From Aquatica leii (Eukaryota; Arthropoda; Insecta; Coleoptera; Lampyridae): 64,000 nt of DNA. The notes beneath the pieces are model-generated. The model worked only from the letters and a program-made list of their open reading frames with translations, was not told the origin of the DNA and did not search any database. The stretch covers positions 276,929,482-276,993,481 of the forward strand of contig CM069432.1 of the NCBI GenBank assembly GCA_035610365.1, read 5' to 3'. Positions within the stretch are counted from its first letter, which is position 1. Each line of letters opens with the position of its first letter. The translations under genes were made by a program, and so were the position numbers. Below are positions 35,641 through 45,424 of this stretch, piece by piece.

Positions 35641-36720
35641 ACCAAAACCAAAACTTTGAGTGTTCTTTGTTTTAAGAGGTTTGATGATTGTTGGAAATTA
35701 AGAATACTAAGACGACGTTTTTGACATTTGTGACGTGTTGTTAATTATTAGTTTTTTAAGAAATTAGTGAGTAACCGTGGTTGAAAATGCTACAATAGAA
35801 AAAGAAAAAAAAATAGGCGCCACTCCATTTTACTGGTAAAATCTTTGAATCGGAGACACCAAGAATACGTCTGCACCCACTATCAAAAAGATTAAAAGAA
35901 AAGTAAACAAAAAGCAAACAAAGATAGTAACACAATGCATGTATATCTTCTTTAATCAATAACAAATTCTATTTTCTTGTTATTACAAGCGATAACAAAA
36001 TAATTTATGTTTTAATAGGAATCAAGAAAGTTAACTCGGTCAATAATTTCAAAGCAATAAAACAAATCTTGAATCACGAGTAATTACTAATAACACCGTA
36101 AAATTACAAGGCAATACGATCAAGTATCCCTGTTGAAAATTTCATATAGAAACCAACAATAAAAATATATTTGTCTGTATATATTTCGTTTCTCGAATTA
36201 GAAACAGCTATTGGATATACAGAACATGTAACAATTAATTTGGAAATGGACAAATTATGCTTTTATTCAGAAATTCACATACTGTATTTGCAGGTGATGG
36301 AATCGCACATGTAAACCAAATATAGTTTTATTAGTTTTTATAAATCCATACACCCACAAGCAAGATTCTAAATGTAATTTTATATTTAACACGAGACTTC
36401 TCAACTGACTTGACAATTTTTTCTGGGCTAACGTTTAGTCACTAATTTATAATCTCAAAAATTAAGTAATTTTAATTTACTTACACCCAATTAATAAAAC
36501 ACAAGGTTTATAATATTGTCCATCTTCATACTTCAATTTAAATGTTTTGATAATATTTTTTTTATCAACGTTTCTTAATGTCGCTTATAGAAACGGCGCT
36601 TTTAATAATATCGGCTATAAATTTGACATACGCATACATTTTGGAGGCTATATCAGTCTAAAACATCGATTTGAAACACATTTCTATAAATGTTTACGCG
36701 TAACTTAAAAGCAGGCGACG
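35641..36720. other. AT-rich DNA, no gene recognised
   Basis: No coding or repeat signal I can support. Confidence 0.45.
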
Positions 36721-37050
36721 AGCTCAATATAATTCGGCGAGAGGGTCGCAGGTCTTGGTGTGCTAATTATAAACTCATTAAAACAGGCGCCGAAACAATG
36801 AAATATCATTAAGTACAGATCTTGTTTAAATCTGTCGAACACTTAAAGAAACAATTTGCAAAACGCTTTTTGTATTTATTTCTAACGAGAGAATAGGAGT
36901 TAAAACAACGAGGTAGAACAATAGCAATTAGAAATTCATTGATAAATATCGCAGTTTATAATATGGATGCAGGCCCTGCAGATCAGGCAATACTTTGTAC
37001 AGTTAATTGTATTCAGTCCTAACATGCACTGTATACAATTTATTCTAATA
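36720..37050 (-). repeat. Partial LTR, family L (diverged copy)
   Basis: AACAGGCGCCGAAACAATGAAAT near 36784 and GATAAATATCGCAGTTTATAATATGGATGCAGG near 36948 (by position) parallel the start of other L copies. The far end could not be fixed. Confidence 0.5.
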
Positions 37051-37913
37051 CGATAATAAAATTTAATAAAAAGAAATCACCGTATTTCAAAAGTATTCGA
37101 TCAACTACTTCGTTTAACATGCAGTCCCAAAACGAGTTGATAATCGACAATTATAATGAATTGCAAAGAAACAAATTATGAGTGCTATTTTATGTAAGCT
37201 TACATAAGACAGTTCTGTTATGTGCCTAACATTGGCTTTGATCGCGTTCAAATGATTGAAAAAACTTGACGGAAGTCAGGTCAGCGTACTCCAGACAAAC
37301 TGCGTAGTTAAAGATGATTTAAAGATTGCGACTGAAAGTAAAATGAATCAGATTGCATACAATTAAAAAAAAACAGAATTATACAATACTATAAGTAGTA
37401 CGCATAAGGCTAATTGTCAATTTCAGAATTAAATATTAAGGAATTATTCGATACTATAAAATTTTAGACGGAGGCGCTTGTGATCTTTTGACACCTCTGG
37501 TTTTATAGATAAGTTGGACTCCACAGGTGCCTGAAATAAACGTGTGGTAGCACCACGAAACTCGCTAAAAGGTTAGTGGTAATTAAAGTAAAGTAACGAC
37601 GCCATTTTAGAATTTCTTGTTCTACTTGAGAACGTCACGTTATTTACCAATTTGCATCATCTGCGTAGTATATGGAAAGAATCCTTCCTCAATACATTCG
37701 CTAAAGGTTTAATCGAAATAGCCATCGACAAAAAATTTAAAAAAAAAAGAACTACTTACAGAGTAGAGGAATAGCGCCCTGATAAGACCAACCGTTCGCA
37801 GCGACTTCAAATACGTAAAACGAAGAAAATAAACGTTCCTTTCTGGTCCGCGCTTTCCCACCCGCAAAGGTCGTAAACAATACGCCTCAAAAGACAGTGT
37901 ATAGATTATAGAT
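37051..37913. other. No gene recognised
   Basis: AT-rich, may contain the remainder of the diverged LTR. Ends with three ATAGATT repeats at 37900-37920. Confidence 0.4.
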
Positions 37914-38058
37914 TATAGATTACGTGCAGCGACCACTGACGTAGAAAGTCAAATAAGATTGATCAAGTGATTTGATAAACCACCCTCCATCGGAATATCG
38001 ATTTACGTCAAAATAACTAACTAGTCTCAGCGTATCAGTGACGTGGCAAAAATTTAAT
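37914..38058. repeat. Dispersed repeat, family M, copy 2
   Basis: Matches 19231-19358 (ATAGATTACGTGCAGCGA, ATATCGATTTACGTCA, ATCAGTGACGTGG). The LTR R sequence that follows copy 1 is absent here. Confidence 0.7.
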
Positions 38059-38599
38059 TAAAATACTACTTTTTAGAAAACTAATAATTAACGACACGTA
38101 ACACATAGTTGTACAGATGAATCAAACAATAAACAAGTATTTACCCAAAATAGTGTTCAAAGATCAAAGAGACTGAGACTGGCACTTGCACTTGTATTCA
38201 ATGACATATTTATCATCCGTTCTAGAAATCACAGGTCAAGATACCATCCCGCGTAATTCTTAGTCGCGAAATACAACTGTCGTGCGACTTTTAATGTAGA
38301 CAATGACTAGAAGAAAAAAATTTACAAGAAGGCTACGTCAGCAAGTTGATAAGGTAGCTAGACGAAGTATATAAGGCGACTAGAAAAAATACTCAAATTA
38401 GTAGTGACAAAATAAAGACTAAATATGTTCAAAGCACAAAACGGTGGATTTTAACAAATCAACATGGTGTAGCCATACAATCTCCAAAGAAGACGTGGTT
38501 TGTCGCCGAAATGCAAAGATAATGGAAAAGTCTGAAATTTTGCAACGTATTAATGAGGTTGTAGTAGTTTATCTTTATTTGGTCACATATGTGTTGCCC
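38059..38599. other. No gene recognised
   Basis: The short plus frame at 38444 is not supported by any domain. Confidence 0.4.
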
Positions 38600-41345
38600 C
38601 TATTTATTTTTTTTTTACATTTACAATTACATGATTTTTGATTTTACTTAAACTTCTTTCTTTTTTCATTCTTCCTCCTCTCCTCTTAGCAATTTCTTCC
38701 TTCTCCATACTGCTTCCATACACTCCGCTCCTTTTCCGTTTTCTTCTAAGAGTTCCTCTACTTTCTTAACCTCTTCTCTTAACCTCCTGCATTAATTACT
38801 CATATGTGTAAGGTCCTCCGTCTCTTCTCCACATAGTCTGCACATCTTTTCTTCTTCTTTTCTCCAGTATTTATTGCTTTACTTTTTGTTCCTACATCTG
38901 AACCTTGCTATAAGTTTTTTCTTCTTGCTCTTGTTCCCTTCTCTCTTTAGATATGCTGGAACCTTTTCTCCCTTGATATTCTTATAATTCACATTGTATC
39001 TTTGTCCATCTTTTCTGCTTTTCAATGTCCCAATTTCTCATAATTATTATTTCCTTTAGTAGCCTTACACCCTCTTCTCTTAATCTATCTACTTCTTCCT
39101 TCGCGTACCCGTTTCTTTTATAATATTTTTCTCTGCCATCCTGCCCGTATTTCACTCTTTTTCCCTATATTTCTTTCCAACACTCGTGCAGTAATCGGTG
39201 CTTTCTCTCAGTTCTTCATCGTATTCTATAGCCCCTTTTCCTGTGTCTACTCTTATTTTTTCCTTTCTTATAATATACCCCGGTGTTTCTCTGTCAAGCC
39301 CTAATACCCATTTCTTGTATCCCTTCTAGCTTTTTATACTCCTTCCACCCTCGTGTTTCCGCCTCTTCTACCATCACACTTTTTATTAGCTTTTCAAACT
39401 CAAGCTTTGCTCACTCTTTACTTTATGTGTTCTCCCTCCTTATTATACTGCCTGCTCAACTTCCTCCTCCTTCCATTTCAACTTTTCTCTTTTTCTATCC
39501 TTTATTTTCTAAATTCCACTATTTTTGTATTCTCCGTATTTACTTCCATTTCTTTTTTTTTTCATGTATTTTTTCAGCGTCTTCATCAATTTCTTTATTT
39601 CCTTTTCCTTTTTAGCCACTAACACTAGGTCATCCGCATACGCCAACGACCACACCTTCACTTTTCCTAGTACTATCACTCCTATGTGTTGTCTCCTCAT
39701 TGTTTCTTCTAAATCCCACGTATATACTGCAAACAGGCTTGGGCTCAGTGGACATCGCTGTCTCATTCTTCTACGAATTTCTCACTTTCCTCTCCATTCA
39801 TTTTCATCTTGCTCTTCGCCTCTTCGTAAATTTCCTCCATTCTTTCTATTACTCTTTCATTTACTTTTTTCTCCTCATTTATTCCCACAGTTTTTCCCTG
39901 TTCACTCTGATAAAAGCGAATTTTAAATCTACGAACAGTGCCAAACATTTTCCCCTTTTTTTCTAGCTTTCTATTCGCCAAGTGTTTCAATATATATATG
40001 TTCTCAATCACGTTTCTTCCCTTTTTGAATCATTGCTGACCGTCTGGTAATAAACTCTTTTTATCTTGTGGTATTCTTTGTAGCACTGTCGCATATAATT
40101 TGTATGCCGTGCTTAATAATTTCACCCCTCTGTAACTTTTCACTCCCTTTCTGTCACCTTTTTTGTGGCATATTACTCCCTCTCTCCATCTCTCATCCTT
40201 TTCGCTACATTTTCTTCGCCGTATACTCACTCTTTGCCTTGTCCTGTCGCCTTCCCTTTTTTTACTTTTTTTATTGCCTTTATTACTTCGTCTCTGTTTA
40301 TTCTATCTCCATCTCCTTCTTCCCGTCATACTACTGCTTTTTTCTTTGCGTTTCTTCACCTTTTTGATTTTGTTCTTTCTCAGCTTAATCATCTTCCCCT
40401 GTGCTACTTCCTTTTTTTCCTATATTCCTCTTTCTTAGTTTTTTCCCTTTTCATAACTTATTATTCATTTTCTCTGCTATTTTGTCATAATTTTTTTCTT
40501 GTTGGGCCTCCCTTCTCACTTTAGTTTTTTGTTCTGTGACTACCCATGTGTTCTCTCTTAGTTCCCTGTCCCTGTCGTTCCATGTGTATCTTTCTCCGTC
40601 TATCTCCATTTTCCTGTATCCTACCCATACTCTTTTTCCATTCTCTCTTTTTCCACCGCTCTGTTTATTATTTCTCTTTGTACTCTCCTTTCTTCACATG
40701 TCAAATCGTGATTTGTGTAAATTCTTGTGTTCCTCAATTTCCTCTTTTCAGTCATTACCTTCTGCTTTTCTTCCCATTTTCGCCACCACCATCTTATTTT
40801 CTTTTTCTCTATTTATCACTGTGACCTTTTTAACTTCTACTCTCACGTTTACTTTTTCTTCTAGCATCAATACTAACTGCTTTTGTGATTCTTTACTTCT
40901 CCACCCCTTTATTATAATATAATTCTTCGTTTTCAGTCTCTCCTCATCTTCCGCTTTTTTCTCCAGTTTTTCTATTCTCTCTACCAGTCCCTCTTTTTCC
41001 TTCTTCCACTTTTTTTCCCTTTCTATCATTTCTTCTTTTACTTATTTGATTTCTTGCTTTATTCTTTGCATGTTTTCTTCCATCTGTTTCATCATATCTC
41101 TCATTAATTCTTTTAACACTTCTATTTCTTTCTGTTCTTTTTTCTCTCCTTTCTTTATTATTGAACTGTTTCCTTCGTTTTCCTCCGTTATTTTTTTAAT
41201 GTCCGGTCATCTTATTGTTTTCTTCTCCTTACCATCTATATGTTGCCTGTCCTTTTCTTCTTCTGCTCTCTCTCTATGTTATTCAATCCTTTCTCGTTTT
41301 ATTAACCCGTACTTTCTTTTCTTTCTTTTAGTGTTTAAATTGTTC
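38600..41345 (-). mobile_element. LINE copy 2, same family as the gene B intronic LINE, decayed
   Basis: Read on minus it repeats the order of copy 1: ORF1 coiled coil and RRM-like region (41029-40748, ERIEKLEKKAEDEERLK, IIIKGWRSKE), an internal deletion of most of the endonuclease, then RT (40230-40030 with KSYRGVKLLSTAYKLYA; 40011-39763; 39766-39509 with RCPLSPSLFAVYTWDLEE and AYADDLVLVAK). The C-terminal end near 38660-38760 matches copy 1 at 25860-25950. Strongly purine-rich on minus. Ends approximate; no duplication found. Confidence 0.85.
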
Positions 41346-41918
41346 CACTTGTAGCGGTTTCGCTTAAATGTAATAATTTCTATCAATGTAGGAGGTTATC
41401 TTTTATCACTGACCTTTTCGATTGTACTGTTTATTTATGTTCGTCACAGTTTTATGTTTTTCCACCACGGTTTTACACTATCTACTTAATTATTTATTCT
41501 TTATTGCCCTTACACCCTTCCTTATTACTACCACTACTAACTCCAGTTCTTTCTCTCACTAACTTCTACACTTGCTTGTCTCTTTGACGTTGCCTTCAAC
41601 GTAAAATACGACCTTCTGCGTCCAAAGGTACTGCACGAATATCTTAATGAAGTTGTATATCGTATCAAGATACCATCGTCTAGCCCCATTGTTTAAAACT
41701 AGGTACGAACAAATCATAACAATCAAAAGCGGAAATCGAGTTAATGAAATGTACTCCGATAAGTTCATGAGCATTTGTGATGATTACCTTTAAAAGTGCA
41801 ACAAGATTGTCTAAATGTTGGTCTGCAGTTGTTATTCAAGCAGAACATTAAATCAGAAAAAGTTCGTTGACTGCTGCTTTTGTATCCAAAAAGTTTCAAA
41901 AATATAAAAAACTGAACT
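41346..41918. other. No gene recognised
   Basis: Pyrimidine-rich at first (possibly LINE 5' UTR), then AT-rich, up to the rRNA fragment. Confidence 0.4.
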
Positions 41919-42330
41919 TACTGAGCATCGGGATCAAGTCCTATTGCTCTACGCGAGGTTTCTGTCCTCGCTGAGCTGGCCTTGGGACACCTGCGTTATT
42001 CTTTGAGAGATGTACCGCTCCAGTCAAACTCCCCGCCTGACGGTGTCCTCGAATCGGATCGCGACCGATCATAGTTGCGATTTTCGATAACGCGCGCAGA
42101 GACGGGCCCGCCGACGAACCGGGACGACGACAACGACCACTACGACATGACCGCACACGACGCCGTGCCGCCAAGCGCGAGCCGAAGCCGCGTCCTGAAC
42201 GCGACGACTCCATCTGCGCGATCGGCTAATAATCGCGCGGGGTGCGCTTGATGCGAGAACGTCGTGACTACCACGCGCTGCGTGGTTAGCGGACGGCGGC
42301 GCGCGCGTTCCGAGTGGTCGAGTAAGTGCC
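41919..42330 (-). rRNA. Isolated 28S rRNA gene fragment (large subunit), diverged
   Basis: On minus, GGCGGGGAGTTTGACTGG, CGGTACATCTCTCAAAGAAT, AACGCAGGTGTCCCAAGGCC and GAGGACAGAAACCTCGCGTA follow one another exactly as in the conserved core of eukaryotic 28S rRNA. Upstream, a GC-rich block down from CACTTACTCG...GGAACGCGCGC looks like the adjoining expansion segment. The end at CAGTA (41919) is inside the gene. Conserved positions are changed (GACTGGAGCGG for the usual GACTGGGGCGG) and about 14 bases are missing after GAGCAATAGG, so it is a pseudogene-like fragment, not a working rDNA unit. Open frames over it are spurious. Confidence 0.9.
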
Positions 42331-42516
42331 TTGACCAACTTTTTCTTCTGTAAGAAGGTGACGAGTCGACGATCGGGCAAAAATATAAAAAGTAAAGCAA
42401 AAAGTCGATTTTAGTCTTGAAGTGGTCTTACGCGCGTGCCGTAATCTTATCGCAAACGGTGTTTACTTAAATCTACGACAACAGTGATATATAAATGTAT
42501 TCTATAAATTATTGTT

Positions 42517-42522
42517 TTTATT
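42517..42522 (-). terminator. Polyadenylation signal of gene A
   Basis: AATAAA on minus, about 46 bases after the gene A stop codon (42568), in the AT-rich DNA between the gene and the rRNA fragment. Confidence 0.55.
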
Positions 42523-42567
42523 AATTAGTTATAATTATCTCAGTGTGTTTTTTTAACAAAAGCATTT

Positions 42568-44243
42568 TTAACAGTCACTAGCTAAAATACATTCAGTTTG
42601 TTGATGGTTCCATATGTATCCAGGATTACATGAACAACCAGGTATACACGATTGAATACATACAAAATGTTCTTCGTGTATATTTTTGCAAGTTCTCCTA
42701 CAGTTTTTGTCACTACATTCCCTCCAGTGTTGATGTCGTCCGCATGCTGAAAAGATTTATAAACAAAACACAGTACATTATTAAAATTACTACTACCGTG
42801 GCAACGACTTATTGGAATACACTCTGTTTGGTCTTCATTCCATACGTAATTTTTCTCACACGAACATCCAGGTTTGCAAATTTTTGGACACACAACTGGT
42901 CCATTTAATTGTTTACATGTTTTTCTACATAGTACATCACTACAACTTTCCCATACTTGATGAAGTCCACACCCTAAACAGAAGTGATCTATAATTTATA
43001 AAAATTCTATATTTAATTACTTTGTTCGCAGTCTCTAATTGGAATGCATGCAGTTAGTTTTGCATTCCATACTGTTCCTTTTACACATGAACAACCGGGA
43101 ATGCAAACAAGAGGACATGCTATTACATCGTTGAAATTTTCACAAGTTTTTTTGCAAGCATTGTCGCTGCATTTTTCCCAGACTTGATTTTCGCGACACA
43201 CTACAATCAATCAGTTTTTGTTTACGTTTTAGTTTTAGTATGTCCTTACCGCTTGGACATCTTTCTACCGGTATGCAAGCAGTTAATCGTTCGTTCCAAA
43301 CAAATCCAGGTTTACACGAGCAACCTTCAAGACATATAGCAGGACAAATCATAGAATCTTCGTTTTTGTTACTACAAGTTCTTTTGCACGCGTTGTCACT
43401 GCATTGTTGCCATATTTGATTTGGACCACAAACTAAAGAATACATTATAATATTAAATTTGCATAGAAATTACGTTTTACCTCTTGGACACGAATCAATT
43501 GGAATACATCTAGCTGTAGGCGAATCGTTCGTCCAAACGTATCCATCTAAACAAGAACATCCAGGAACGCATACTAGTGGACAGTTTATAATTTTGTTTT
43601 TGTTTTCACAAGTTCGTTTGCATGCGTTGTCACTACACTGTTGCCATACTTGGTTATCACCGCATGCTAACAAGTAGTTATTAAAATAAGTTGTTAAACC
43701 TGATTCTAATCACCTACGAGAAACACAACTGTCTATGGGTATACATTCAGTACGTTCTGCATTCCAAACAAACCCGTCTTGGCAGGAACATCCAGGAAGA
43801 CAAACTAATGTACACGCAATCGGTTTGTTCATATTTCGGCAGGTTCTTTTACAATTGTTATCACTGCACTGTTGCCAGATTTGGTTGGGACCGCACTCTA
43901 AAAATTACTATTTTGTAAATATTGCATCTAATATATATTAAATAAAGATGTAATTACTTTTACAGTCTTTCATGGATATACAGGGTCCTGGGTAAGTTTT
44001 TCGTATAAAACCATGTTTACAAACACATCCTTCGGTACATGGCAAAATACATATTCTAGTGGGTTCGTTACATGTTGGTGGACACTTATTCATACATTTA
44101 CTGAGTACTTCGTTAGTTCCACATTTTATAACTAAAAAAAACGTTAAAGAATATTTTCTCAAAAATTTCGCTTAACTACTTTGAGACGACACTGATGCGA
44201 TGCCGTATAAAGTTAAAGAAAATATAAGCGCGTACTTGTACAT
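42568..44243 (-). CDS. Gene A: secreted seven-domain TIL (trypsin-inhibitor-like) protein, 8 exons
   Basis: Exons on minus: 44243-44180, 44131-43958, 43897-43718, 43666-43481, 43432-43250, 43200-43021, 42973-42797, 42746-42568; 1323 bp, 440 residues. Introns are 47-60 bp with GT-AG ends; all junctions phase 1. Exon 1 encodes a signal peptide (MYKYALIFSLTLYGIASVSS). Exons 2-8 each hold one ten-cysteine TIL domain. Exon 2 is the divergent type with GFIRKTYPGPC; exons 3-7 share QVW..CSD..CK.TC...C...C.PGCSC and VW...L..CIPI; exon 8 ends ILASDC and stops. Established family role: TIL domains inhibit extracellular proteases; the target here is unknown. Orthologous exons in gene B: A2-B2, A3-B4, A4-B5, A5-B6, A6-B7, A7-B8, A8-B9. 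No disruption seen. Confidence 0.9.
44180..44243 (-). CDS. Gene A exon 1: signal peptide
   Basis: Start codon 44243-44241, 64 bp, ends CAA-A before the donor GTAGTT. Chosen because the homologous exon of gene B has the same length modulo 3, the same ending SSQ, and the next exon in each gene opens in phase 1. The in-frame Met at 44162 in the intron-side frame is not the start. Confidence 0.87.
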
Positions 44244-44480
44244 TGCACTACATTTTTGAATCTATCACCTTACCAATTTATAATAATTATCCCTTCTATA
44301 ATTAAATTAAACAAATAATAAACTTGTTTTGTCAATACAATTTAATAAAATATTTGTTTCTTTGTAGTTTTCAAAAACAAAAATATTTTTGTAAACACTT
44401 GCATTAAAAAATAAGTTTATTAATTTCTAAATTCAATGAATACTTGTTTTTTAACATTTTTCTTGTAACTCATTTGTTTA
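44244..44480 (-). promoter_or_regulatory. Gene A upstream region
   Basis: About 200 bases align with the gene B upstream region. The position of gene B's TATAAAAGG holds TATAGAAGGG here (44300-44291), followed by GATAATTATTATAAATTGG, so the TATA-like box is weakened or shifted. Confidence 0.5.
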
Positions 44481-45424
44481 TTCTATATTTACTGAGTCTG
44501 TATAATTAGAACCATAGATTTACAGAAGAAATTCTGTAACCAAAAGTTTTTTGTTGTTCTTTGTTCTTGTTCTCATGTTTATTTTAAATAATATATTATA
44601 ATTCAATAAATGCAATCGAGAAATTAGAAAGCTTAAAAGCTTGGGTGAAATTGTAACGATTTAAAACTGACGGATAAGCTTTCCACTCATAGTCGCGTAA
44701 TGGTTAAAAATTTCAATTGCTGATAATTTTTTTTACGGTAATGGGCGGCACAAGTTATAAATAAGGATGAAATACCTTCATGGGACGACTATTACTCTGT
44801 AAGGCCTACGTTTAAAACTAAAAACGAAGACAAGAACTTTTCTTCGAGATTCTACTCATGCGGCAAACAACTGCGAAACCAACTTTCACTGAATGTGTAC
44901 AACAGCATTCGATAATCGGGTTCTTATGTGTACTTTGTTTTAGTAGTAATTAACAATTTTGTAGATCTTGCTTTCGTTAGTCATTATGTTGAAACGATTT
45001 GCTATTCAAATTTATTCCAGGCTGACTCAACGAGGAAAACGTTTTCTTCGAACAAGTAGGTACTGGATTGTGGGTAGGGGAGGCCGGGGCACAGTGGACC
45101 ATTTTTTAAATTTAAATTTTTACTTTAAAAACTATACAAGATTAACCTGATTTCTCAGTACGTGATGAATATTTACAGTTTTTGCTACGATGTAACCATA
45201 ACACAACTCTCGTTAATTAAAATAGTTTGAGTAAAAAAAATATTGTTTTTTTTTCCAAACTAGACGACTGTATGTCGGGGCACAGTGGCCCTTGCGTTAA
45301 GTAATGTAAACACAGCTTGATTTGTTTTTTTTATTAGAAATTATTAGAACACTTGTGAGGAATAATCTTTGTAATACGTTGAAACCAAATACTTAGATAA
45401 TAATTATACAAAATACAATTATCA

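Noticed and set aside
39283..41354. Plus-strand hydrophobic frames suggesting membrane proteins
   Set aside because: Antisense of the second LINE copy, whose minus strand has RT and ORF1 motifs.
41941..42400. Three overlapping Arg/Ala-rich minus frames
   Set aside because: They lie on the GC-rich 28S rRNA fragment and show no protein similarity.
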